A stretch of DNA of 27,972 nucleotides, taken from NCBI GenBank assembly GCA_018398765.1, contig JAHBMJ010005942.1, positions 32,501-60,472 on the forward strand, given 5' to 3'. The notes beneath the pieces were generated by a model that was given only the letters and a program-made list of their open reading frames with translations, ran no database searches and had not been told where the DNA came from. Position numbers and translations under genes: made by a program. Below are positions 18,086 to 25,639 of this stretch, piece after piece (the stretch's first letter is position 1; each line of letters starts with the position of its first letter). The stretch comes from Chromera velia. Lineage: Eukaryota > Sar > Chromeraceae.

Positions 18086-19255
18086 TACATACATACATAC
18101 ATACATACACCCGCACGCTCGCACACAGAGGCAAGCAAGCAGGCAGAAAAACACGCAGCTAGGGAGGTCGACAGGCATGCACACACACGGACAACCAGAT
18201 CGATCCGTCTTTTGTTTTCATTTTCTTTGCACACACACGGACAACCAGATCGATCCGTCTTTTGTTTTCATTTTCTTTGCACACACAAGGACAACCAGAT
18301 CGATCGATCCGTCTTTTGTTTTCATTTTTCTTTGCACACACAAGGACAACCAGATCGATCGATCCGTCTTTTGTTTTCATTTTTCTTTGCACACACAAGG
18401 ACAACCAGATCGATCGATCCGTCTTTTGTTTTCATTTTTCTTTACGACGAATGTGACTCTATGTATGTGCGTGCGTGTAGAAGAAAGAAAAGCGTTCAAT
18501 CATATTCAGATGGAATACTTAGGCTAGGCAGGTGGATGTGCGCATTCGGTAGTCCGGACACGTCCCCGAACGTTTCACGTGGGGCAGGCAGGGCAGCCAG
18601 CCACTCACCAGACTAGGAAGAAAGAAAAAGAAGGCAGGAAAAGAGAAGAGAATAGAGAGAGGAGAGAAACAACGGAGAGGACACAGTCAGTGGACGGATG
18701 GACCCAAAAGCTGCAGGGGGCGGGCCATCGTGTCAGAAGAAGAACCAAAAAGGGGAACAGAAAACATATATTCGATTCAACAAGCCTGTATGTAGTGAGA
18801 GAGGGTGTCTCTTCCTTCTTTCCTTCCTTCCATCCTTTCCTCCCTTCCTCCTTCCTTCCGGCTTACCCATTTGCCTTCCCAGCGCTCTTGATTTCATGCC
18901 TTGCTTCTTTTCCAATGGAGTGCTCATGTGGGTCCTTTCTTGTCCTCTTTTGTTTGTGCATTCGTTGATGGACTGCGCTTTTTTTTTTTTGGTGCATTGT
19001 CCCATTTTGTGCATTCGTTGACAGACTGAACCGTCTCCTGCCCTTGGAAGCCGCCCCCCCCAAATCATTCATTCATTCATTCATTCATTTAGTCTTTCAT
19101 TCATTCATTCCTTGTTGGCAGAAGGATACCTCTCCTTTCATTTGCCTAGCGGTTTGTGTGAATGCTTGTTCGTTCATTCGTTCGGCTGCATGTCGCCTTG
19201 ATTTTCTTTCTGCAGATACGCAGAGAAGTACTGGTCCGGATCGAGAGGAGTCTAG
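10131..19255 (+). CDS. Nine-exon gene: double PHD/ePHD and SET-domain protein
   Basis: Joined exons: 10131-10256, 10575-10994, 11570-11715, 12075-12683, 13105-13317, 14802-14943, 15651-15770, 17163-17227, 19216-19255 (626 residues, stop TAG). All eight introns start GT and end GCAG, and every junction keeps frame. Two zinc modules (residues 44-165 and 186-322) share spacing C-x2-C-x17-C-x2-C-x4-C-x2-C-x11-C-x2-C, then C-x4-C-x4-H-x2-C and W-x-C-x2-H, as in PHD followed by ePHD-like halves. An acidic Glu tract (about 384-405) and a charged helix follow. The SET domain (about 498-620) has GDGV, ITEFCGW, GIAQYANDG, ENAV, FIKKGEEIFFKY and YW. SET enzymes move methyl from S-adenosylmethionine to lysine; PHD fingers read histone tails. 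Nuclear chromatin methylation is therefore likely, but the substrate is unknown. The N-terminal exon is the least certain. Confidence 0.85.
10575..10994 (+). CDS. Exon 2: first PHD/ePHD module (residues 43-182)
   Basis: The acceptor is TTGCAG after a long pyrimidine tract and the donor is GAG|GTCAGT. It encodes Cys pairs 44/47, 65/68, 73/76 and 88/91 with CFECAGT between them, then C134, C139, H144, C147 and C162-x2-H165. A Gly run (126-129) precedes the second half. The donor opens a 140-bp GTCA microsatellite. Confidence 0.88.
10995..11134 (+). repeat. (GTCA)n microsatellite starting at the intron 2 donor
   Basis: About 140 bp of GTCA/GGCA/GCCA tetranucleotides begin exactly at the splice donor, so the donor sequence GTCAGT is itself the first repeat unit. 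Many equivalent donors follow in the same register. Confidence 0.95.
11334..11546 (+). repeat. Two-copy segment in intron 2 with (CCAT)n
   Basis: A roughly 75-bp segment, CCAT repeats then ACGTCCATCCACCTACTCG and ATGAAACTTCT or a close match, appears at about 11334-11410 and again at 11461-11546. An AT-rich linker separates the copies. The second copy runs into the pyrimidine tract of the exon 3 acceptor. Confidence 0.8.
11570..11715 (+). CDS. Exon 3: start of the second PHD module (residues 183-230)
   Basis: The acceptor is CTGCAG and the donor is GTCGGT, phase 2. It encodes C186, C189, C207, C210, C215, C218 with CFECAGT, and C230. Spacing is residue-for-residue that of exon 2. Splicing to 12075 completes the last pair as C230-C-W-C233, which is why I chose this junction over longer alternatives. 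Confidence 0.85.
12075..12683 (+). CDS. Exon 4: rest of PHD module 2, basic and acidic linker (residues 231-433)
   Basis: The acceptor ATGCAG has little pyrimidine upstream. It encodes C233, then C285-x4-C290-x4-H295-x2-C298 and WRC319-x2-H322, matching module 1. A Lys/Gln repeat, a SPRLALEQ segment, an almost uninterrupted Glu tract (12535-12597) and a charged helix ending RRARF follow. The donor is TT|GTCAGT, phase 2. The Glu tract is a GAG trinucleotide repeat and may vary in length. Confidence 0.85.
13105..13317 (+). CDS. Exon 5: pre-SET linker and first SET strand (residues 434-504)
   Basis: The acceptor CTGCAG follows a pyrimidine tract and the donor is CT|GTCAGT, phase 2. It encodes MDRIPLEWAYEDDD, a charged helix and VPVNGDGVCLK, whose GDGV is the SET nucleotide-binding loop (usually GxG). 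The overlapping Arg/Gly-rich frame is a shadow. Confidence 0.85.
13318..13508 (+). repeat. GTCA/GGCA repeats at the start of intron 5
   Basis: Degenerate GTCA and GGCA tetranucleotides start at the donor. A CAATCAGTCAGGCGGACAAG block is present twice (13416 and 13460), followed by a pure (GGCA)n run. Confidence 0.9.
13876..14165 (+). repeat. (GAAT/GGAT)n microsatellite in intron 5
   Basis: About 290 bp of GAAT with GGAT and AAAT variants. On the minus strand it yields long SFIH/PSIH open frames, which are artefacts of the repeat. Confidence 0.95.
14283..14396 (+). repeat. Tandem array of roughly 33-bp pyrimidine-rich units
   Basis: Three to four copies of a unit containing CTGTCTTGTCCTGTCC followed by GTGTTCCTTCCTTC, in intron 5. 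A separate 17-bp word CTGTCTGTCACACCATA/G occurs twice at about 14511 and 14570. Confidence 0.85.
14802..14943 (+). CDS. Exon 6: SET domain middle (residues 505-552)
   Basis: The acceptor is ATGCAG and the donor AAG|GTCCGT, phase 0. The join to exon 5 reads without a gap into LDFKEDDPITEFCGWEVS, matching the usual SET order GxG, then D-x3-G-D-x-I-x-E-Y-x-G. It ends with ASHCITV and VFVLDCK, a layout common in algal and protist SET proteins. An earlier GTAAGG at 14939 would break frame with exon 7. Confidence 0.88.
14985..15166. repeat. Palindromic insert bracketed by 34-bp direct repeats (locus B)
   Basis: Direct repeats 14985-15018 and 15133-15166 differ at one base. Between them lies an inverted repeat with perfect 34-bp arms (15019-15052 and 15095-15128) and a 42-bp AT-rich spacer. 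Each arm contains TTTCATACAGAATTC or its complement. The right arm is followed by ATGCAC. It lies in intron 6. Confidence 0.92.
15651..15770 (+). CDS. Exon 7: SET N-D-G and E-N-A motifs (residues 553-592)
   Basis: The acceptor follows a strong pyrimidine tract (CAAGCAG) and the donor is ACG|GTAGGT, phase 0. It encodes GVGIAQYANDG and GENAVEVLVDCKLT. The family motif N-H-S/C-x2-P-N is replaced by N566-D-G and N581, as in several divergent SET groups. The last 19 bases plus the donor are duplicated 75 bp downstream. Confidence 0.88.
15752..15851. repeat. Perfect 40-bp palindrome bracketed by 25-bp direct repeats (locus A)
   Basis: The last 19 bases of exon 7 and its GTAGGT donor (15752-15776) are repeated at 15827-15851. 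Between them lies a perfect 40-bp palindrome (15781-15820) centred on GAATTC, with the core TTTCATACAGAATTC as at locus B. It too is followed by ATGCAC. The two donors are 75 bases apart, a multiple of three, and the interval is open in frame. Confidence 0.93.
16004..16166. repeat. Three-copy array with GCCGGCAGGTCCCTC
   Basis: Three copies of a 57-78-bp unit start at about 16004, 16083 and 16140. Each carries a (G)CTGCCGGCAGGTCCCTC core, and the first contains a 16-bp palindrome GACCTGCCGGCAGGTC. Purine-rich sequence with GAGATACAGAGAG separates the cores. It lies in intron 7. Confidence 0.85.
16738..17044 (+). repeat. GTAT microsatellite and seven-copy 40-bp array
   Basis: (GTAT)n at 16738-16777 leads into seven 40-bp units starting near 16778, 16818, 16858, 16898, 16938, 16978 and 17018, the last truncated. 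The core is GATCATGAATTCGGAGGCTC followed by TTTTCATGTCTGTATGTATA. The unit end is the flanking GTAT repeat. It lies in intron 7, about 120 bp before exon 8. Confidence 0.95.
17163..17227 (+). CDS. Exon 8: SET C-terminal helix and GEE motif (residues 593-613)
   Basis: The acceptor is CTGCTGCAG and the donor AA|GTCAGT, phase 2. It encodes GKTRLFLKAKRFIKKGEEIFF, the terminal SET segment before the catalytic tyrosine. Its 3' part and donor begin a six-copy tandem array (17190-17838). Confidence 0.9.
17190..17838 (+). repeat. Six-copy tandem array of the exon 8 end plus donor
   Basis: Copies start at 17190 (the real exon), 17308, 17414, 17508, 17642 and 17752, with spacings of 94-134 bp. Each holds 38 bases of exon 8, the donor and about 30 bases of intron, then TACA/GACA repeats of variable length, which cause the spacing differences. 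Each copy keeps the reading KR-x-IKKGEEIF-x-K. Copies 3 and 5 have Asp for Phe; copies 3 and 6 have Val for Phe. The copy at 17508 has GC in place of the donor GT. Confidence 0.95.
17859..18110. repeat. (CA)n/(TA)n/(TG)n dinucleotide tract
   Basis: Alternating CA, TA and TG runs including an extended self-complementary stretch around 17905-17940 and another near 17970-18000. It is able to form cruciform or Z-type DNA. It gives THTH and VCVC shadow frames on the two strands. Confidence 0.95.
18179..18443 (+). repeat. Five-copy 50-55-bp tandem array
   Basis: Units start at 18179, 18229, 18279, 18334 and 18389, each with CACACA, GGACAACCAGATCGATC and CGTCTTTTGTTTTCATTTTC. The last three have an extra GATC and an extra T, so the array grew after those changes arose. 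It lies in intron 8. Confidence 0.95.
19216..19255 (+). CDS. Exon 9: catalytic tyrosine and C-terminus (residues 614-626)
   Basis: The acceptor is TTTCTTTCTGCAG. It encodes K-YAEKYWSGSRGV and TAG (19253-19255). Joined to exon 8 it gives GEEIFFKYAEKYW, equivalent to the GEE-x-F-x-x-Y-G-x-x-Y-W end of many SET domains. Y615 is the likely catalytic tyrosine. The usual Gly after it is Ala here. Confidence 0.85.
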
Positions 19256-19777
19256 ACGTGCGGCTGCAGATGAAGACGTTCTCCTCTTGCCCCTTCTCCC
19301 CCTTCTCCTCACTCACTGCATGATCGATACCGAGGGAGGATCGTGGAGGATGCATGTGTCTGCATCATGGGGGGCAGATGAGATGAGATGAGATGAGATG
19401 AGGAGGGGGGGCAGAGAGGGAAGGGAAGGGAAGGGAAGAGGGGAATGTCGCTTCTGTCTGCCTGTCTGTAGGATGGATGGAGGATGAATGAGGAAGCGGG
19501 GGGGGGGAGGGGGGAAAAGAGGAGAGAAGGGCAAGGATTTTTGGGATTGCCTTCCCACCCCCCCCACCCTCCTTCCTTTTCCTTCCTCTCCTTTTCTGTT
19601 GTTTTCTCTCCTCCCTCCACCCTTTCGATCGTGGACTCAGAAGAGATCGATCATTCATGCAACAGACCACACACACACACACACACATAGACACTCCTCC
19701 TTTCTCTATTATGCATGCATGCATTGAGTCTTTCTTTCAAAGGCTCCCAGCTTTCCTCTGTTTAAGTCGCTCCTTTG

Positions 19778-19826
<49 letters not shown>

Positions 19827-19990
19827 TGTGTGGCCATTCGCTGTCTTCTCCTCTCCTCTCCATCGTCGAGCGAATCCTTGTTCTTCTTCTCGGAAGGAGG
19901 GAAGCAGGGCGCGTTGATTCGTTCTTTCTGCCTTGCAACCTCCTTTGATTTTTGACCTTCCTTTCTTCACAGATGTTTTGGTGAGGGCTG

Positions 19991-20024
<34 letters not shown>

Positions 20025-20747
20025 GGGGGAGACCTTTCGTCGTCGCTGCCGATGAGTGAGTGAGTGCGTGTGTGAGTAAGGGGGGAGGTGAGGGGAAAAG
20101 AAGAGGAGGAATGAAGAGAGGAAGACATCTGGTCTGTTTCTTTCTCTCCCTTTTCCTCTCTTCTTTCCCTCCCCCCGAACTCAAGTCGTGTGACGGGGAG
20201 GATTGTTTGCAGAGAGAGAAGAGACAAGGAGGAGTTGCAAAATGGAGCTCTTTTTGCAGATTGACCGACAGCTACTGATGCTGAGCTGAAAACAACGAGA
20301 GACGAAGAAGGCTCTCTTTCTCCATCTTCTCCTCATTCTTGGAGCTGCCTTGGCTGGGCGGGTAGGTGAAATGAGGAGGGGGGGCAGAGAGGGAAGAAGG
20401 GAGGGATGGAGGCAACAGACAAAGAGAGAAAAATCAAATGAAGGAAAGGTCGTCCCTCCCTGCCTGTCTGCCTGCCTGCCTGCCTGCGGGAGAGAGAACG
20501 AACAAGGGAGGAGAAAGAGTCGGGCCGGTCTTGTTGTTCCGCTTCCTTTTTCATCTTTTTTTTTTCGTCCCCCCAAGTCAAGTCGTAGAGGGGGGGCGTA
20601 AGGAAGGGACGAAGAAATTCCGATTTGTCTCTCCATCCATCAAGAGGGGAGGGGGAGGAGACAAGAAGAGACAGGGTCCCCTTCCCGGCCTTCCCCCTCC
20701 CTCCCTTCGTTTTGATTCTCCTCCCTCCCTCGTGCTTCGCTCCTCCC

Positions 20748-20858
20748 TTCCCTGACAGACGACTCAACAGTTCCTCTCCCTTCTCTCTTGTATGAAAGAA
20801 TTCTGCATGAAAAAGAATTCCCTGACAGACGACTCAACAGTTCCTCTCCCTTCTCTCT
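20748..20858. repeat. 41-bp direct repeats around a GAATTC insert (locus C)
   Basis: Direct repeats 20748-20788 and 20818-20858 appear identical, with period 70. The 29-bp insert (20789-20817) carries TATGAAAGAATTCTGCATGA, related to the GAATTCTGTATGAAA half of loci A and B. Its palindrome is imperfect. Confidence 0.85.
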
Positions 20859-21045
20859 CGCTGTGGATCTTTTCCCAATGGGTGATTGCTTTCCTCTCCT
20901 CTCCTCTCTTCTTCTCAATGTTGGAGTAAGTCCGTATTGTTCTTTTGCACTTTCTTCGCACGCAGGCAGGCAGGCAGGCAGGGAAGGAGCTAGGGCGCGT
21001 CTCGCCCTCTGCATGCCTCCAAGTCTTCCAATTTTGGGGTTCGGG

Positions 21046-21470
21046 TGACTGCATGACAAAATGATTGATCAAGGAATGAATGCACGAATGACTAAATGGA
21101 AGAATGCATGAATGAATGAACCAGGGGGGGGAAGGGAGGGAGGGTGTCTGAAGAGGGAACGGGAGCCCGGGGGGACCTGCGGAAGGAACGAACAGAAGAA
21201 GGAAGAAAGGAAGGAAGGACAAGGTGATTGAAGGAAGCGTGACTGCATGGCAAAGTGATTGATGAAATGAATGCATGCACGAATGAATGAATAAATGGAT
21301 GAACCAAAGGAGGGCCGGGTTGCATGTGCGGAGGAGGGTGTCTTGTCTGAAGAGGGAGCGGTCCAGGCCGAACCCCGCGGGGAAGAAAGGAAGGAAGGAC
21401 AATGGACGTTGCGTGCGTCAAAAAAAAGAAAAGGAAGGAAGGACAATGGACGTTGCAGGAATGAATGAAT
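21046..21470. repeat. Imperfect duplication of about 190 bp with GAAT and GGAA repeats
   Basis: A segment starting GTGACTGCATG and running through GAAT repeats, a G run, GTGTCT-GTCTGAAGAGGGA-type sequence and GAAGAAAGGAAGGAAGGACAA occurs at about 21046 and again at about 21237. A partial third copy of AAGGAAGGAAGGACAATGGA follows near 21433. Confidence 0.75.
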
Positions 21471-21631
21471 GAAGGAGTGAAGAAAGAAAGATTGTGCCCT
21501 CAGCGGCAATCAATTGAATACTTTTTCGTTCGTTTTCTTTCGTCTTTGTGAAAAAACATCCTTTCATGTTTGATCTTCCTTCCTTCATTATTATTATTGT
21601 TCCTTCATCCTCCTCCTCTCCCACGCCGTCC

Positions 21632-21669
21632 ATTGACGCACGCGAGGACGCAAGGATGCGTGCGTCAAT
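21632..21669. repeat. Hairpin with 12-bp perfect stem
   Basis: ATTGACGCACGC (21632-21643) pairs with GCGTGCGTCAAT (21658-21669) across a 14-base loop. GCGTGCGTCAATT is repeated directly after it. It is embedded in a local duplication whose units both contain TATTATTGTTCCTTCAT and CCCACGCCGTCC. Confidence 0.8.
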
Positions 21670-21885
21670 GCGTGCGTCAATTCCTTTCTTCATTCTTATT
21701 ATTGTTCCTTCATTCTCCTCCCCCACGCCGTCCGTCCACTCTTCTCCATGGAAGAAATACGAAATACTCTCCGGTCCACGAATGAGGATAAAGCTGCAGC
21801 GCTTTCCAGTCTGGCACCTGGCCACCTAGCTGTCTCTTTGCTTCAACCATTCGCCCCTTCCCGTTCCCTTCTTTTTATGCACTTG

Positions 21886-22023
21886 AATCTGATTCATCTG
21901 ACTCGATTATGCGTGATGTCTTGAATGGAATCTGATTCATCTGACTCGATTATGCGTGATGTCTTGAATGGAATCTGATTCATCTGACTCGACCACGCGT
22001 GATGTCTTGAATGAAATCTGATT
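21886..22023 (+). repeat. 43-bp tandem repeat, 3.2 copies
   Basis: Units start at 21886, 21929 and 21972, followed by a nine-base partial copy. The core is AATCTGATTCATCTGACTCG followed by CGTGATGTCTTGAATG. The third unit has ACCACG for ATTATG, all transitions. Confidence 0.95.
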
Positions 22024-25000
22024 AAGAAAGATCTGTCTGGTGCCGATCGAAGTAGCCTCCATCCCCTGATCCATCCGGGTGAATGGCGTCCTATCCGGCA
22101 AGCCATGTTGTTTCCCTTATTCCTTCCAAAACTTTTCTGCTCTAGCTCTTCTCGCTCTCCGCCTCTCATCCATCGCAAGTGAAAATCGATCATAGACAGT
22201 TGGGCTTCCAGCAGCGAGTAGGGACCAGAGAATTAAGCAATTGGGGCCTTGACACCAACGCAGAAAGCAAAAAAAAGGAAAAGACCCTAAGAAAAGACCC
22301 CCTGCATTGCAGTGTTTCCCTTTTTGTTTACCACCTTTTTGAATGTCAAATAACGTGCTCCCTATCCGTGAACCGCGTTTAAGCCGCTCTCATCTGTCTG
22401 GACGTCTCCTATGCCTGCGACCGTTCTTGCTTGATTTCGCGATCACATCATGTCATGCGGTTCGTGAGGTGAGCATGACGTAAAGTGACGCCCCGCACTC
22501 CACATCTTACGGTATCTAACCAGAAAGGAACTGTTGTACACCATCCAGCGCCATGCAAAGACCCAGGCATTCTGTCGCGTACGCGCATTCACCGCCCCTG
22601 CGTAAGCACACAGGTATGCCCGGGCCCTCGCGTCTGTATTAATTGGTCGAAACGCATTAGTCTCAATGCATGCATGCAGAAGAGCTTGCAGTAAACAGAA
22701 CAATAACTAGCATCACAACGCGTTAGCTTTATCGAACAGACTTCTTTGTGTGAGATCTCTCTCTACGTCCCTACACGAGCTACGTTTCTCCATGGCTAGC
22801 TTCATGGAAACATCTTTCTAGAGATCTTTACTACCATCTCTATAGTTCCCTCCGTTACGTACACTTGGCTCTCCCAGCCTGAGTAATCCTCCTAGTTAGG
22901 ACTTAGTATATTCCCGTGTAGTGCTAGGTGTATTGTCTATCTATATCCCTATCCATCTTTCCATTCCACCTCCTTCTTTCCAGGTGATAGGCAATCAGCA
23001 TTCTATATACCTCTTTCAATCCTTATGCTGACTGCCATATCATGTATGCATTATTATAAGTATAATAGATTCAGGCTCAGTATCATTCAACGTCCAGAGC
23101 GCCCAGGGTGAAGGCTTGAAGCACGCCAGGAAGCACGTTTACTATATCGTTTAACTGACCTAGTAGCTGAGAGAGTTTTTTTTTTTGTTTGTGTAGAATA
23201 TATCTGATTGCCTCCGTCCGAGTGACTGCTGGTCTGGCCTATAGGGTCTGGCAATAGGGTAATAAAGTATGTTGTGTGCCGCCTTAGTGCGGCCCATACG
23301 GATATCACGGCGGCTACGGCATGTCCAACCTTGGTTGTACGGGGGCCACGGTATTTATTCCATGCTAGGCATGCAGATCAACATTTTGTGCTTCGATGGC
23401 TTTGTTCTTTCTCTCCTCTATCCAGCCGTGTGACAATCTGTCCTTCTAGCTCTGAACTGATAACCTATCCGAGATTGTAATCTGTAGATTCTGTCTTCCT
23501 GACACTAAGTCTAGACTGCATTGATCTAGCAGCTAGAGTAGTATATAACAAAGTATGACTCATGCTAGGACTCGTCCCCAACAAAAAATTAAAATGTTAT
23601 CATAATCATCAATGATTCATCATTATCATCATATATTATTATTATTGATCGCCGATGATCGGTCTTATAGATGATTGTGTTGATTTCATAAACCAACTTG
23701 AACATAGACTGTTACATAATATGTCATACCCCGATGTAGCCCATTAGTTGGTCAAAGCCTAAGTGGTATCTAAGTATAACAGTCTAACTGACTTTAAGGA
23801 CCTGAGCTACACCTTAAATCTATTTTATAATGATTCTAATTCTTTTTGGACTATGAAATGCAAAGTGGATTTTAGAATTTCTAGTATGACACATTTAAAT
23901 ACTTATCGGTTGGGAGGTTTCATAGAAAGCATAAAGAGAACAGAAAGGGAGGTTCCTCGGGCAATCTGGGATGCATGGCACAGATCGCTGACCCTAGTAT
24001 AGGTTAATTCAGCCAGTAGCATGCTTCAGACAATTACACCAGATCTTTTGAGAAAAGAAAGCCAGAGAGGGAGAAACGGATTCCGAACAAATAAATAGAC
24101 ACTCAGGCAGAAAGCAAGGGAAAGGGAAGCCTCAGAATGGTTGTCGGAATGGTTGACTTCAAGACCTGTCGGCGAGCATAGGCTCACCCGTTCATATAGT
24201 ATCTATCTATGCAACTCCCGACTGAGTAATTTTCAGATAGAGAACCGATCGCACCAGCGTCTGGCCAAGTTACTTTTAGGGGGGAGGGTTAGAAGGGGGT
24301 GGGGTTATACAGTTCAATTGCATACTCTGCCTTGCTCTCTCTTATCTGGTAGTTCTCTTTTCACTTCTCTCCTTTGAGCATATGCTAATGGGGGAAAGAG
24401 ACACGGTAGATCCTGCGAAGAACACTGGCACTGTATTCACTATCCTGCAGTCGAAGGCAAAAAGGTGATCGACGATGCGGTGCATCGATTATCTGCATGC
24501 GTGCGAACAGAGCAGCTTAGATGATATTTATATTTTTAGATCTAAACTTCACTTGCTGGCAGAGAGAGTGAAAGAGAGAACAGGAATCGGTGAAAGGGTC
24601 TGCAGAGCAAGATGGACTACTGCAGCTGGGGGAAGAGGTATCGGGGAAGAAGAGACATATGTAAGAGAACTCGTTTCATTCATTGTGGACTGGGAGTCGA
24701 AGAAGGCAAGTACACTGATCGAAGCTTGTCTAAAATGAGTGCACGCGCGTCTTGTGTGGTTGTTCAGCCTTTAGCTTCAGCCTAGGCTACGGAGGGTCGT
24801 GGTTGTTGATATTCATGCGGAAGCAGGCTAAGCTGCGGCGGTTTACTCCTTTTGTTTACAACTGCATGCATGAGTTGCCATTTATCTCTGGTTTCAGAGA
24901 CCCTAGGCTTAACCGCAATTAAGTAAGTACTTCTATCAGTCTTCTAACGCTTCAGTATGAAATTTTTTTTTAAAATCGTTCCATCAACTTGCATAACTTT

Positions 25001-25639
25001 CGAATACTTTTGAACGTTGGACTGAAGACATTTGAACACCAAATTTTTCATATAAAATGAATTGTATTTAATAATTCAATTCTACAACTAAAAACCAAGT
25101 AGTCACCTGGCTTTGCTGAATTAAGGCATGCATGACATTCCATTTTAAGCAATCACTCAAGCAATGCCTCACTTGTTGATCACCGTATTTGATGATGATT
25201 TTGACCCTACCAATTCCCCCCAGTAATGCATGCCCCATGCATGGAGTGCATGTGTTGCATCCTCCATTCACCCACTAGCTCTCGCCAACCAGCATAGAAA
25301 TCCCCCGAATCGATCCCTCCCGTCTTCTTTCTGCCCATCAACTCGATCTGTCTGCTCCTTCTTCTCAGCTCCCTCGATCCCTGCGTGGCCTGAGTCCTTC
25401 AAGACAAAACCGAAAGAAAGGAGACGGCATACAGCCAGCAGAGGCTGCATTGAACTCGCACCGACAAACAGTGAAACAAACTTTATTTCAACCAACGGAC
25501 TGTCCACTGATTGACTCCCTTCCCTTCCCTCCCTCTCCTCCAACATGGCATGCAGGCAGGCACAGCTTGAGGGAGGGAGGGAGGGAGGGACTTGCGATCT
25601 TTCCGCTCGACCACCAATTCTCTCTCTCTCTCTCTCTGC
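22024..25639. other. AT-richer region without a supported gene
   Basis: It contrasts with its surroundings: few microsatellites, more AT, and short scattered open frames (for example 24475-24738 plus, 87 codons) with no motif I recognise. CCCCAACA at 23576-23583 resembles the end of a Copia-type LTR, so decayed transposons are plausible. The right part (about 25200-25639) should include the 3' UTR of the minus-strand gene. Confidence 0.5.

Larger units (their letters stand above)
19256..22023. other. Repeat-rich, purine/pyrimidine-biased region without a supported gene
   Basis: This follows the PHD-SET gene and should contain its 3' UTR. It holds (GATGA)n at 19376-19402, (CT)n(GT)n at 19783-19832, (GACA)n near 19998-20023, CCTG runs and long A+G or C+T stretches. 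Blocks around 19371-19460 and 20366-20480 share GAGGAGGGGGGGCAGAGAGG and CTGTCTGCCTG words, as do 20150-20200 and 20545-20590, suggesting an old duplication. Open frames are low-complexity and unconvincing. Confidence 0.6.

Noticed and set aside
17676-18234. Cys/Val-rich and Thr/His-rich ORFs
   Set aside because: They are products of (CA)n/(TG)n dinucleotide runs and tandem arrays in intron 8, with no domain content.
16738-18443. CRISPR-like arrays of regular repeats
   Set aside because: The units are contiguous tandem repeats without unique spacers, in introns of a eukaryotic gene.
20181-21402. Overlapping Ser/Pro/Leu-rich and Arg/Gly/Glu-rich ORFs on both strands
   Set aside because: They follow purine/pyrimidine strand bias and simple repeats, with no splice-consistent exon chain or domain.
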